A DNA stretch of 64,000 nucleotides from positions 2,480,001 to 2,544,000 of the forward strand of contig NZ_CP114288.1 in assembly GCF_027111335.1 (NCBI RefSeq). Reading direction: 5' to 3'. Shown here in pieces: positions 10,548-19,888 of this stretch; position 1 is the first letter of the stretch, and each line of letters begins with the position of its first letter. Both the position numbers and the translations under genes were made by a program. Source of the stretch: Flavobacterium aquiphilum (GTDB taxonomy: Bacteria; Bacteroidota; Bacteroidia; Flavobacteriales; Flavobacteriaceae). The notes beneath the pieces were generated by a model that worked only from the letters and a program-made list of their open reading frames with translations, made no database searches and was not told the DNA's origin.

Positions 10548-11981
10548 ATGCCACAAATTGTTTTTTTAAAGAAGCTTCTGTCTTACAATCTTCTTAAACT
10601 TTTGCTAATAGTGTTTCTGTCTTGCGGTTTGCTCATTTTTATTAATCTTTTTACAATCAAAATTTTATCGGCAAGCAGAGCTTATGTCAATGGAGAATCG
10701 CATTATTCAAAGGCTCAAAAAGATGCATTTAGGCATCTTATTACTTATATGTATACCCAAGATGTAAGAGAGTGGAAACTGTTTAATGAAGAATTAAAAG
10801 TTCCTTTAGGAGATGGTGCTGCCCGAATTGCTCTTTTGGCCGAAGATGTTGACGAGGAGATAATTAAAGATGGATTTAGGGCAGGACGAAATAGTGAGTA
10901 TGACTTAGATAATCTCATTTGGTTGTTCAGAAATTTTAAGGATGTACCTTTTTTTACAAAAGCCATTAAAGAATGGGAAGAAGGGGATAAAATGATTCAG
11001 CAATTGCAGCGGTTTGGAAATAACATTCACCGTGATGTTGAAACTTCAAATTTGGATTCCGAAGTCAGAAAAAAAATCCTTTGGCAGCTTGGTGTTATCA
11101 GTAATAAGTTAACGATCAATGAACGTAAATTTTCCAATACAATTGGAGAAGGAACGAGGAAGATTAAAGATTTATTACTGCTTGTAAATGTCCTTTTTAT
11201 TTTGATTATAATCAGCAGTGTGAGCTATTATTATTCATTAATGGTTAAAAGGCTTATCGATTCCAAAAAAGAAATTGAGATTAAAAATGGAAACTTGTCA
11301 ATGCTTAACCATGAACTTGACAATTTTGTGTACAGTGTTTCGCATGATTTAAGGTCTCCAATTACTTCCCTTAAGGGATTGATAGAATTGATAAAATTGG
11401 AAGACGATTTAGAAAAGATTAATTATTATCTGATGTTGATGACTCAAAGTCTGAACAGGCAAGATCAGTTCATAAAGGATATTATTGATTATTCAAAAAA
11501 CAAGCGAATTGAAACAAGTATAAAAACCGTGAGTTTAAGCATGTTGATTGATGAATCAATTAGCTTGCACAGCCATAATAAAAGTGCTGATAAAATTACG
11601 ATCACAAAAGATCTATTAATTGATGAGGTTCAAAGTGACAGCTTAAGACTTAAAATTATAGTGAATAATTTGATTTCAAATGCTATAAAATATGTGGATG
11701 AGGAAAAAAATGAAAATACAATAGCAATCAGAACTTATAATTCGGGAGTTTTTCATAAAATCGAAATTGAAGATAACGGTATTGGGATTCAGGAGGAACA
11801 TAAAGAGAATATCTTCGATATGTTTTTTGTGATCAATAGCAATAAAGGATCCGGTTTAGGACTTTATATAGTCAAAGAAACATTGAATAAGCTAAATGGT
11901 AGTATTTCAGTATCTTCAAAAAAAAATGAAGGAAGTAAATTTACTGTAACAATACCAAATCTGTATCTAAATGGAAATTAA
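10548..11981 (+). CDS. Membrane sensor histidine kinase
   Basis: A 477-residue protein with a transmembrane helix near residues 15-37, a ~170-residue extracytoplasmic sensing region without a recognised domain, and a second helix near 207-231. The cytoplasmic kinase core has the phospho-acceptor H266 in SVSHDLRSP, an N box (NNLISNAIKY), a G1 box (DNGIGI) and a G2 box (GSGLGLYIVKE). The response regulator gene overlaps its end by 11 bases, so the two are translationally coupled. The signal is unknown and the response regulator has no DNA-binding domain, so the output is probably through protein contacts. Confidence 0.92.
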   Translation: MPQIVFLKKLLSYNLLKLLLIVFLSCGLLIFINLFTIKILSASRAYVNGESHYSKAQKDAFRHLITYMYTQDVREWKLFNEELKVPLGDGAARIALLAEDVDEEIIKDGFRAGRNSEYDLDNLIWLFRNFKDVPFFTKAIKEWEEGDKMIQQLQRFGNNIHRDVETSNLDSEVRKKILWQLGVISNKLTINERKFSNTIGEGTRKIKDLLLLVNVLFILIIISSVSYYYSLMVKRLIDSKKEIEIKNGNLSMLNHELDNFVYSVSHDLRSPITSLKGLIELIKLEDDLEKINYYLMLMTQSLNRQDQFIKDIIDYSKNKRIETSIKTVSLSMLIDESISLHSHNKSADKITITKDLLIDEVQSDSLRLKIIVNNLISNAIKYVDEEKNENTIAIRTYNSGVFHKIEIEDNGIGIQEEHKENIFDMFFVINSNKGSGLGLYIVKETLNKLNGSISVSSKKNEGSKFTVTIPNLYLNGN

Positions 11982-12369
11982 ATATGATTTTTTATTGATT
12001 GAAGACAATCACATTGATCAGTTCGTTATGACACAATTGTTTAAAAAAGTGTTTAATGTGACAGAGGTCAATATTGCTAATAATGGGAGGGAGGGGATTG
12101 ATTGGATTTATGAGAACAGAAGAAAAATTAGTAACCCTTTGGTTATTTTGTTGGATATCCAAATGCCAATTATGAATGGATTGCAATTCTTATTTGAGTA
12201 CGAGTGTTTAGAGGAAGAATTAAGAAAGGAGACACAGATTTTTATGCTTTCCTCATCATTAGATATTGATGAAATTCAGTTTCTTAAAGATAATAAATAT
12301 GTTACCGACTTTTTGAGTAAACCAATTTCGATAGATAGATTTAGGGAGAGATTAAATACTTGTCTTTAG
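11971..12369 (+). CDS. Single-domain response regulator
   Basis: A 132-residue receiver domain alone: acidic pocket in IEDNHID near the N-terminus, phospho-acceptor D62 in VILLDIQMPIMNG, conserved K117 in SKPI. It overlaps the 3' end of the histidine kinase gene by 11 bases (ATG at 11971, kinase stop at 11981), which makes the two partners. Without an output domain it resembles the Rcp/CheY-like receivers common beside Bacteroidota sensor kinases. Confidence 0.92.
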   Translation: MEIKYDFLLIEDNHIDQFVMTQLFKKVFNVTEVNIANNGREGIDWIYENRRKISNPLVILLDIQMPIMNGLQFLFEYECLEEELRKETQIFMLSSSLDIDEIQFLKDNKYVTDFLSKPISIDRFRERLNTCL

Positions 12370-12521
12370 TAATACGTTAGTTTTATAATGTATCGGTTAT
12401 CAATTTGCATTGCTCAATTAAGATCAGAATTAGATGCTCAGTCACACCGTTTTTTGCAATAAGTCCTGCATCTGTTCAGACAGAGGACTTACTATTGTAA
12501 TTATATAAAAGAATTGGATAT

Positions 12522-12722
12522 TTACAAAAAGCCTTCATCCGCAAAGGAGTAATAGGATTCCGGAGTAATAATTAGTGAATCTAAAAGTGTGATATCTAGC
12601 AGTTTTCCGGCTTCTTTAACTTTTTGAGTAATTTGTCGATCTGCTTCAGAGGCAATTAGCTGTCCGGAAGGATGGTTGTGGACATCTACAAAACCAAAAT
12701 TAAAGCCTCTCAAAGACCTCAA
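12522..12722 (-). pseudogene. radC: C-terminal half of a RadC/JAB-domain protein (mobile-element type)
   Basis: Sixty-six residues from the C-terminal end of a RadC-like protein, with the JAMM metal-site motif HNHPSG followed by SEADRQITQKVKEAG and LLDITLLDSLIITPES. The family's natural C-terminal end (YYSFADEGFL) is present. The first ~12 residues do not match the family, and the N-terminal half is missing here but occurs on the opposite strand from 12,715. RadC-like JAB genes of this type are common in Bacteroidota conjugative elements. Non-functional as it stands. Confidence 0.75.
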
Positions 12723-12925
12723 ATCAAATCCTCCAGAGAGGCTTATAAACTGATATTATCGACTTGGGATTTCAACAAAATAGAATTCTAGAACAATTTA
12801 AAGTAGTATTCTTAAACCAGGCCAACAGAGCCCTCGGAATCATTGAACTTTCCTCCGGAGGAATTAGTGGTACTATAGTAGATGTCCGCTTAGTGTTCTC
12901 AGCTGCTCTCAAAGCCAAAGCATCA
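12715..12925 (+). pseudogene. radC: N-terminal JAB half of a RadC-like protein, frameshifted and inverted relative to its C-terminal half
   Basis: Translating from about 12,726 gives SREAYKLILSTWDFNKIEF, then a stop. A one-base shift near 12,783-12,790 continues as LEQFKVVFLNQANRALG and SSGGISGTIVDVRLVFSAAL, up to KASAII near 12,925. At that point RadC proteins normally continue into HNHPSG. Instead the sequence runs into unrelated DNA, and the HNHPSG half lies just to the left on the minus strand. So the remnant carries a frameshift plus an inversion or a recombined second copy. Confidence 0.7.
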
Positions 12926-13077
12926 GCTATAATAGATGAGTTCGATTTCCGATACGGCTTGCCAGTTTTGATTTTGAGTTTCCATGATTTTTGATGTTTA
13001 AGATTAATTATGGAACCCAATCCGGGCATTGATGAGCGAGCGCAAAAAGCAACGCAATAAAGCTGACGCTTAGTCTG

Positions 13078-13242
13078 CATTTATGGGGGAATTTTTTGTA
13101 GCGAACCGATAAGATGCCCGAACTTTGTGATGGAATTAGGCGCCAATTTTCTGAAAGGATTACTAATTCTAAAAAGGTTAATTGTCTAAGGGTGTCTGGT
13201 CGGGGCAAAAAATAGCCGAATCCATGTATAAAACGAAAGAGG
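13078..13242. repeat. Dispersed ~160-bp non-coding repeat, copy 1
   Basis: Begins catttatggggg, runs through aagatgcccgaactttg and ggaattaggcgccaatt, and ends near tccatgtataaaac. A second copy in the same orientation lies at 19,889-20,053, with roughly 85 percent match by eye. The two copies bracket the hypothetical gene and the RND efflux operon. Short minus-strand frames in both copies carry the shared string WRLIPSQSSGILSV, but neither looks like a real gene. Confidence 0.85.
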
Positions 13243-13245
13243 CTG

Positions 13246-13518
13246 TCCTTACTTTTAGACTGCCCCCAAAAAGTTAGAAGAGAGAATCTTGATTAAAATA
13301 TCAATTCATTATTTAATTGCTTTTAGGCTAAAGAAACAATGATTTTCTTGATAAATAAAAACAGCTCTTATTAAACTTTAATTTTTGCACCTTACATTAT
13401 TTATTAAACCCATTGATATCAAAAATCATAAATTTGTGAGGAGAAAAAATGATATTTTGAATTATAGATGCAAAAAAATATAATATAATAAATTTTAAAA
13501 GAATGTATTTTTTTTGCA
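13246..13518. other. Intergenic AT-rich stretch, no gene seen
   Basis: Between repeat copy 1 and the promoter of the following gene I see only AT-rich DNA with many stops in all frames. Confidence 0.5.
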
Positions 13519-13548
13519 TTGCATTAGAGAATCTTTTCTTTAAATTTG
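13519..13548 (+). promoter_or_regulatory. Candidate Bacteroidota promoter before the efflux operon
   Basis: TAAATTTG at 13,541-13,548 matches the -7 consensus TAnnTTTG exactly, with a TTG 19 bases upstream (13,519-13,521). It ends only 7 bases before the ATG at 13,556, so the transcript would start at or inside that start codon. Confidence 0.4.
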
Positions 13549-13555
13549 TCGCCTT

Positions 13556-13948
13556 ATGAAAAATTGGTGCACTAAACTTTTACTTTCAGTTGTCATTTTC
13601 TTAAATGGTTATGGCAATGGTTATGCACATTTAAATACTTTTTCGAATAATAAATTTTCTTTTATAACTGAATTTAAGACCAATTTTACAAATGAACACA
13701 ACATAACCAGAGGACGTTCATTTGCAACTTTTAAAAGAAAAATTTGCCTTTTTGATAATGAAGAAAACGAAGAGAATTTTTCTTCTGTTCAAAAACAACT
13801 TGTAAAAAATAATTACTTTTTAATTTTTCAAAGCAATAATCGTTTTGTCGTTTCTGCGACTACTTTTACCCAAAAAGTAAATGATTGCAAAATTTTCAGT
13901 TTACTTTATAATAAAGTATATCTGTTATTTCAGGTTTTTAGAATTTGA
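13556..13948 (+). CDS. Hypothetical secreted protein upstream of RND efflux genes
   Basis: A 130-residue frame of unrecognised family. It starts with a signal-peptide-like segment (MKNWCTKLLLSVVIFL, then YGNGYA), followed by an Asn/Phe/Lys-rich region with no motif I can name. It sits 154 bases before the start chosen for the efflux adaptor gene and reads the same way, so it may be the first gene of that operon or a leader reading frame. A -7 box ends only 7 bases before its ATG, which weakens the case for normal translation from this start. Whether it is a real gene is uncertain. Confidence 0.4.
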   Translation: MKNWCTKLLLSVVIFLNGYGNGYAHLNTFSNNKFSFITEFKTNFTNEHNITRGRSFATFKRKICLFDNEENEENFSSVQKQLVKNNYFLIFQSNNRFVVSATTFTQKVNDCKIFSLLYNKVYLLFQVFRI

Positions 13949-14102
13949 TTTTTAATGCTGTTGTAGCAAACAGCTGATTTCTTTATTGTTTTATCCTCTG
14001 TATTCTGACTTTCAGAAAATAGACGGATATAAACTTCTATGGTCTATTCTCAAAGACCTTTACTTAAAAGTCAAAAATAAACTACATTTTAATGCTGAAA
14101 TA

Positions 14103-15188
14103 ATGATGAAAAGAATTTTCATGATGGCGAGTTTGTGCGCCTTAGTTTTTACAAGCTGTAACTCCAAAAAAGAAGAAGGAAAAGAGGAAAAAACCAAATT
14201 TCTGGTTACCAACCCAATAGAAAAAGATACTACAATAACCAAAGATTACGTGTCGCAGATACATTCCATTCAGCATATTGAAATAAGAGCTCAGGAGCGC
14301 GGTTATTTGGAAAAAATTTATGTTGACGAAGGGCAAATGGTTAAAAAAGGCCAGCTGTTATTTAAAATAATGCCTGCACTTTATGAAGCAGAGTTAAAAA
14401 AATCTAAAGCAGAAGTAAGTTTTAGTACCATTGAATATCAAAATGCTAAAAAACTGACCGATGAAAAAGTGGTTTCTCCAAACGAACTGGCTATGGCAAA
14501 AGCCAAACTGGAAAAAGCAGATGCCGAAATGGCTTTGAGCAAAGTTCATCTTCAGTTTACGGAAATCAGAGCACCTTTTGATGGTATTATTGATAAGTTT
14601 CATGTTCGCCAGGGAAGTTTAGTTGATGAAGGAGAATTGCTGACAGAACTGGCAGACAATAGTTCAATGTGGGTGTATTATAATGTTCCGGAATCTGAAT
14701 ATTTGGATTATCAGGAAAAGGCTGGAAAAAGCGGCAAAATGAAAGTCAATCTTTTAATGCCAAACAACAAAAGATTTCAATATTCAGGGGTTGTAGAAAC
14801 CATTGAAGCCGATTTTGACAGCGAAACTGGAAACATACCTTTCAGAGCTACATTTCCCAATCCGAAAAGATTATTAAGGCACGGAGAAACAGGAACCATC
14901 CAAATGCCGATAGATTTGAAAAACGCCATGCTGATACCTCAGAAAGCGACTTTTGAAGTTTTGGATAAAAAATATGTGTATGTGATCGACAAAAACAATG
15001 CTGTAAAATCCAGAGAGGTTGTTATTGCTGCCGAAATGCCGCATTTATTTGTAATTAAAGAAGGTTTATCTCTTGATGATAAAATACTTTTAGAGGGGCT
15101 TCGTCTTGTTAAAGAAAATGATAAAATCAACTACGAAGTGGTAAAACCCCAATCGGTTCTGTCCAATTTAGAACTATACGCAGAATAA
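14103..15188 (+). CDS. RND efflux periplasmic adaptor (membrane fusion) lipoprotein
   Basis: About 361 residues from ATG 14,103 (a second ATG follows at 14,106). A further in-frame extension to a TTG at 13,986 is unlikely, because the lipoprotein signal MKRIFMMASLCALVFTSC (lipobox LVFTSC) begins at 14,106. The protein has the HlyD/MFP layout: a biotinyl-lipoyl half (QERGYLEKIYVDEGQMVKKGQLLF), a helical hairpin rich in Lys/Ala/Glu, the second lipoyl half (IRAPFDGIIDKFHVRQGSLV), then beta-barrel and membrane-proximal domains (LRHGETGTIQMPID). It bridges the inner-membrane pump (next gene, 21 bases later) and the TolC-type channel. Substrate unknown; drugs, bile-like compounds or plant phenolics are all possible. 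Confidence 0.93.
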   Translation: MMKRIFMMASLCALVFTSCNSKKEEGKEEKTKFLVTNPIEKDTTITKDYVSQIHSIQHIEIRAQERGYLEKIYVDEGQMVKKGQLLFKIMPALYEAELKKSKAEVSFSTIEYQNAKKLTDEKVVSPNELAMAKAKLEKADAEMALSKVHLQFTEIRAPFDGIIDKFHVRQGSLVDEGELLTELADNSSMWVYYNVPESEYLDYQEKAGKSGKMKVNLLMPNNKRFQYSGVVETIEADFDSETGNIPFRATFPNPKRLLRHGETGTIQMPIDLKNAMLIPQKATFEVLDKKYVYVIDKNNAVKSREVVIAAEMPHLFVIKEGLSLDDKILLEGLRLVKENDKINYEVVKPQSVLSNLELYAE

Positions 15189-15209
15189 CCGAATCTAAAA
15201 AAAGAACAC

Positions 15210-18200
15210 ATGTTTAATAAATTTATACACAGACCCGTTTTTGCAATTATAATCTCGATTATAATTGTCTTTTTAGGTACGCTGTCTATCAAGCAGCTTC
15301 CTATATCACAATTCCCCCAAATTGCGCCCACAACAGTCAATATCTTTATTGCATATCCGGGAGCAAGTGCCGATGTGTTGGTAAAATCAACTTTAATCAC
15401 CTTAGAGAATTCTCTTAACGGTACACAAGGTGTTCGTTATATGGCAACCGATGCCACGAGTGCGGGAGAAGCAACACTTAGAATTATATTTGAACCAGGA
15501 ACCGATCCTAATGAAGCTGTAATCAGAGTTAAAACAAGGGTAGATCAGGTAATGCCATTATTACCTGAACTGGTTCAGCGTGAAGGAGTTGTTATAACTC
15601 CTATCCAGCCCAGTATGTTGATGTATGTCAACCTTTATTCAAAAAGCAAAAGCATGGATGAGAAATTCCTCTACAACTATGCCGATGTAAAAATGATTCC
15701 CGAAATCAGCCGTGTAAAAGGTGTGGCAAGAACCCAGATTTTAGGAAGCCGTAAATACGCTATGCGTGTATGGCTGAATCCAGACCGAATGAGAGCCTAT
15801 AAAATTTCTGTTGAAGAGGTTATGGAAGCGCTTCAGGAACAAAGTATTATTGGTCGTCCGGGAAGATTAGGACAAAGTTCCGGGATTGCCGCACAGTCTT
15901 TGGAATATGTACTGACTTATAAAGGAAGATATAACGAACCTAAAGAATATGAGAATGTAATTGTACGTGCTAATTCTGAAGGAGAAAGTATTCGCTTAAA
16001 AGATATTGCAAAAGTAGAACTGGGAAGTGAATTTTTTGATATTTACTCCAATCTTGACGGACATCCTTCTGCTGCAATTGTATTAAAACAAAATTACGGC
16101 AGTAACGCCAGCGACGTAATTAACGATGTGAAAGCGAAACTGGAAGAAATGAAAGCCAATTTTCCTCCCGGAATGGATTATAAAATCAGTTATGACGTTT
16201 CGCAGTTCTTAGATGCTTCTATCGATCAGGTGGTGCATACTTTAAGAGATGCCTTTATATTGGTGGCTTTAGTTGTATTTATCTTTTTAGGAGACTGGCG
16301 TTCGACTTTAATTCCGATTATTGCCGTTCCTGTTTCTTTGGTTGGTGCTTTCTTTGTAATTCAGATGTTTGGAATGTCCATCAATCTGGTGACTTTATTT
16401 TCTTTGGTATTAGCCATCGGAATTGTGGTAGATAATGCCATTGTCGTCGTCGAGGCCGTCCATGCCAAGTTTGAAGAGTTTCCCCATATTACGCCTTATA
16501 ATGCAGTTAAATTGGTGTTGGGTGAAATTGGAGGAGCTATTATTGCGATTACCGCCGTTATGGTTTCTGTATTTATTCCGGTTTCATTTATGTCGGGACC
16601 TGTGGGAACGTTCTATAGACAATTCTCGGTTACGATGTCAAGTTCAATTATCATTTCAGCAATTGTAGCCTTGACTCTTACTCCTGTTCTTTGTGCTATT
16701 CTTTTGAAAAACAATCATGGAAAAGAGAAAAAAGGAAATATACTGACGAAATCACTTGATGCCTTTAACCGCTGGTTTGAAAGACTTACCGGCAGATATG
16801 TGACCGTTTTAAAAACAATCGTAAGCAGAAGAGTTTTAACTTTTGGAATACTAATTGCTTTCTGTGCATTTATTTTTATTGAAAATCAAGTACTGCCTTC
16901 CGGATTTATTCCAAGTGAAGATCAGGGAACTATTTACGGAATCATTCAGACACCGCCTGGAGCTACTTTAGAAAGAACCAATCAAGTGGCTCAAAAGCTT
17001 CAGAAAATCTGTGAAAAGGTTGAAGGAGTTGAATCAGTTTCTTCATTGGCGGGTTACGAAATTATGACAGAAGGACGTGGTTCTAATGCCGGAACGTGTT
17101 TGATTAACTTAAAATCATGGTCTGACAGGAAACATTCTGTGAGAGAAATCATGGAAGAGTTAGAAAAGAAATCTAAAGATCTGGGAGCTGTTGTAGAGTT
17201 TTTTGAACCGCCCGCAATTCCTGGTTTCGGTTCATCAGGAGGTTTTTCTATGCGTTTATTAGATAAAACAACCAGCACAAATTATCAGGAATTTGATAAA
17301 ATCAACAAACAGTTTATGGCTGAATTAGGCAAACGTAAAGAGCTTTCCGGTTTGTTTACTTTCTTCGCTGCCAATTATCCACAATACGAATTAGAAATTA
17401 ATAATGATCTTGCCATGCAGAAAGGCGTTTCTATTGGTAAAGCCATGGAAAACCTTAATATCTTAATCGGAAGTACGTACGAACAGGGATTCATTAAATT
17501 TGGACGTTTCTTTAAAGTGTACGTGCAGTCTGATCCAAAATTCAGAAGACTTCCGTCAGATGTACTAAATCTCTTTGTGAAAAACGATCACGGAGAAATG
17601 GTTCCCTACTCAGCTTTTATGACACTTAAAAAAACACAGGGACCGAATGAAATTACGCGTTACAATATGTACAATTCTGCCGCAATTCAGGGACAACCTG
17701 CCAGCGGATATACAACAGCAGATGCCATTAAAGCGGTTCAGGAAACGGCTCTTAAAACACTTCCGAAAGGATATGATATTGCTTGGGAAGGTCTTTCTTA
17801 TGATGAAGCCGGCCGAGGAAACGAATCTATCTATATTTTTCTAATCGTATTGGCTTTCGTGTATTTTGTATTAGCAGCGCAATACGAGAGTTTTATTATT
17901 CCGCTTTCTGTTATTTTATCTATTCCTGTGGGAATCTTAGGTTCTTTTGTAATACTTCAATTGATGGGATTGCAAAACGATATCTACGCACAAATTGGAT
18001 TGATCATGCTCGTTGGACTGCTTGGTAAAAATGCCGTACTGATAGTCGAATTTGCTGTCCTCAAACATCAGCAAGGCGCGACAATATTAGAAGCTGCAAT
18101 TGAAGGTGCAAAAGCACGTTTTAGACCAATCTTAATGACTTCATTTGCCTTTATTGCCGGTTTAATTCCGTTGATTTTTGCTTCCGGAGCTGGTGCAATC

Positions 18201-18416
18201 GGAAACCGAACTATTGGTGGATCTGCACTTGGAGGAATGCTTTTCGGAACTATTTTCGGAGTAATTATAGTTCCTGGACTATACTACATTTTTGGTTCGA
18301 TGGCAGAAGGTCGAAAACTAATTAAAGGAGAAGAAGAAAGTTCATTATCTGATGATTTTATGCATCATGTAGATGATTTTTCAACAAACAATCAAACGGA
18401 GGAAAATGAAGAATAA
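15210..18416 (+). CDS. RND efflux pump permease, HAE1 (AcrB/MexB) family
   Basis: A 1068-residue inner-membrane proton antiporter, full length for the family. It begins with the typical MFNKFIHRPVFAIIISIIIV and KQLPISQFPQIAPTTV. It has two large periplasmic loops and twelve transmembrane segments, including the TM4 stretch AIGIVVDNAIVVVEAV with the Asp proposed to relay protons, and the second-half counterparts GLLGKNAVLIVEFAV and ARFRPILMTSFAFIAGLIPL. Middle gene of a three-gene cassette: adaptor 21 bases before, outer-membrane channel overlapping by 11 bases. No regulator gene is adjacent. Confidence 0.96.
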   Translation: MFNKFIHRPVFAIIISIIIVFLGTLSIKQLPISQFPQIAPTTVNIFIAYPGASADVLVKSTLITLENSLNGTQGVRYMATDATSAGEATLRIIFEPGTDPNEAVIRVKTRVDQVMPLLPELVQREGVVITPIQPSMLMYVNLYSKSKSMDEKFLYNYADVKMIPEISRVKGVARTQILGSRKYAMRVWLNPDRMRAYKISVEEVMEALQEQSIIGRPGRLGQSSGIAAQSLEYVLTYKGRYNEPKEYENVIVRANSEGESIRLKDIAKVELGSEFFDIYSNLDGHPSAAIVLKQNYGSNASDVINDVKAKLEEMKANFPPGMDYKISYDVSQFLDASIDQVVHTLRDAFILVALVVFIFLGDWRSTLIPIIAVPVSLVGAFFVIQMFGMSINLVTLFSLVLAIGIVVDNAIVVVEAVHAKFEEFPHITPYNAVKLVLGEIGGAIIAITAVMVSVFIPVSFMSGPVGTFYRQFSVTMSSSIIISAIVALTLTPVLCAILLKNNHGKEKKGNILTKSLDAFNRWFERLTGRYVTVLKTIVSRRVLTFGILIAFCAFIFIENQVLPSGFIPSEDQGTIYGIIQTPPGATLERTNQVAQKLQKICEKVEGVESVSSLAGYEIMTEGRGSNAGTCLINLKSWSDRKHSVREIMEELEKKSKDLGAVVEFFEPPAIPGFGSSGGFSMRLLDKTTSTNYQEFDKINKQFMAELGKRKELSGLFTFFAANYPQYELEINNDLAMQKGVSIGKAMENLNILIGSTYEQGFIKFGRFFKVYVQSDPKFRRLPSDVLNLFVKNDHGEMVPYSAFMTLKKTQGPNEITRYNMYNSAAIQGQPASGYTTADAIKAVQETALKTLPKGYDIAWEGLSYDEAGRGNESIYIFLIVLAFVYFVLAAQYESFIIPLSVILSIPVGILGSFVILQLMGLQNDIYAQIGLIMLVGLLGKNAVLIVEFAVLKHQQGATILEAAIEGAKARFRPILMTSFAFIAGLIPLIFASGAGAIGNRTIGGSALGGMLFGTIFGVIIVPGLYYIFGSMAEGRKLIKGEEESSLSDDFMHHVDDFSTNNQTEENEE

Positions 18417-19842
18417 CAGAAATATAAAATACGCAGGTCTTGCCTGCGTATTACTCACTATAGCAGGCTGTAAAACGACTTCTGTTGTAGAAAAAACAGA
18501 AAACAAAACAGTACCTGAAAACTATGCCGATAATGGTTTAGATACTCTCAATACAGGAAAAGTAAAATGGAGAAGTTATTTTACGGATGAAAATTTAGAA
18601 AACCTGATTGATATCGCATTAAAAAATAATCAGGAATTGAATATCACACGTCAGGAAATTGAAATTGCGAAAAGCGAAGTAAAAGCGCGAAAAGGAGAAT
18701 ACCTGCCTTTTGTTGGTTTTAATGCCGGAGCTGATCTTACCAAATCAGGAAGATATACAAGTACTGGTTCCGGAGAAGCAACAACCGAAATTATGCCCGG
18801 AAGAGAAACTCCAGATCCGCTTCCTAATTTTCGTTTTGCATTGACATCAAGTTGGGAAATAGACATTTGGAATAAACTTCATAATGCTAAAAAAGCGGCT
18901 TTAAATCGTTATTTAGGTTCTATTGAAGGAAAGAATTTTGTAATCACTAATCTGATTGCTGAAATAGCTGATTCGTATTACGAACTTTTAGCATTGGATA
19001 ATCAATTAGAAATTATTTTACAAAATATTGATATTCAAACTAATGCTTTAAAGATTGTGAAAATACAAAAAGAAGCAGCAAGGGTTAACGAACTGGCTGT
19101 ACGTAGATTTGAAGCACAAATTTTAAGTACGCAGAGCCTGCAGTTTGATATTCAGCAGCAGATTACGGAAACTGAAAATAAAATTAATTTCTTATTGGGG
19201 CGTTTTCCTCAAAAAATTGCTAGAAACAGCAAAACTTTTAGCACGATAACTCCTGTAGATGTCCATGCGGGAATACCATCTCAGCTCCTTGAAAATCGTC
19301 CAGACATTAAAAAAGCAGAAATGGAATTAGTTGCTGCCAAACTTGATATTAAAGCTGCTAAAGCTAAATTTTATCCTTCGCTTGGCATTTCTGCAGGAAT
19401 CGGATACGAAGCTTTTAACACAAAGTATCTGCTGACTTCTCCAGAATCATTATTGTATTCTATTGCAGGCGATTTAGTAGCTCCTTTGATTAACAGAAAT
19501 GCTATTAAAGCGAGTTATCTTACTGCAAATGCCAAACAAATTCAGGCTGTTTATCATTATGAAAAAACATTAGTAAATGCTTATGTAGAAGTTGCCAACC
19601 AGTTGTCTAAAATCAAAAACACAGCTCAAAGTTATGATTTGAAGTCCAAACAGGTTCAGGCATTAAACGAATCTGTTCAAATATCAAACAACCTTTTTAG
19701 TTCAGCCAGAGCCGATTATATGGAAGTTCTTTTGACACAAAAAGATGCCTTAGAGTCTAAGTTCGAACTAATTGAAACTAAAAAGCAGCAAATGAATGCT
19801 TTCGTAAACGTTTATAGAGCGTTGGGAGGAGGTTGGAATTGA
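18406..19842 (+). CDS. TolC/OprM-type outer-membrane efflux lipoprotein (NodT family)
   Basis: About 478 residues. I chose ATG 18,406 because it gives a lipoprotein signal (MKNNRNIKYAG, then VLLTIAGC) and has a cggagg ribosome-binding-like sequence just before it. An in-frame ATG at 18,373 would place extra charged residues before the signal. Two OEP repeats are visible, with the conserved SWEIDIWNKLHNAKKAAL and the second-half LLENRPDIKKAEMELVAAK and ARADYMEVLLTQKDALESK. It forms the outer-membrane channel for the RND pump encoded just upstream and overlaps that gene by 11 bases. Confidence 0.95.
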   Translation: MKNNRNIKYAGLACVLLTIAGCKTTSVVEKTENKTVPENYADNGLDTLNTGKVKWRSYFTDENLENLIDIALKNNQELNITRQEIEIAKSEVKARKGEYLPFVGFNAGADLTKSGRYTSTGSGEATTEIMPGRETPDPLPNFRFALTSSWEIDIWNKLHNAKKAALNRYLGSIEGKNFVITNLIAEIADSYYELLALDNQLEIILQNIDIQTNALKIVKIQKEAARVNELAVRRFEAQILSTQSLQFDIQQQITETENKINFLLGRFPQKIARNSKTFSTITPVDVHAGIPSQLLENRPDIKKAEMELVAAKLDIKAAKAKFYPSLGISAGIGYEAFNTKYLLTSPESLLYSIAGDLVAPLINRNAIKASYLTANAKQIQAVYHYEKTLVNAYVEVANQLSKIKNTAQSYDLKSKQVQALNESVQISNNLFSSARADYMEVLLTQKDALESKFELIETKKQQMNAFVNVYRALGGGWN

Positions 19843-19888
19843 TTTTTTATTATTTAGTGAAAGGAAGGTAGTCTACAAAGGACAGCTT

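Noticed and set aside
13008..13208. Small minus-strand frames with WRLIPSQSSGILSV in both 160-bp repeat copies
   Set aside because: The frames differ at both ends, have no plausible start context and contain more non-synonymous than silent change by eye; the DNA repeat is the better description.
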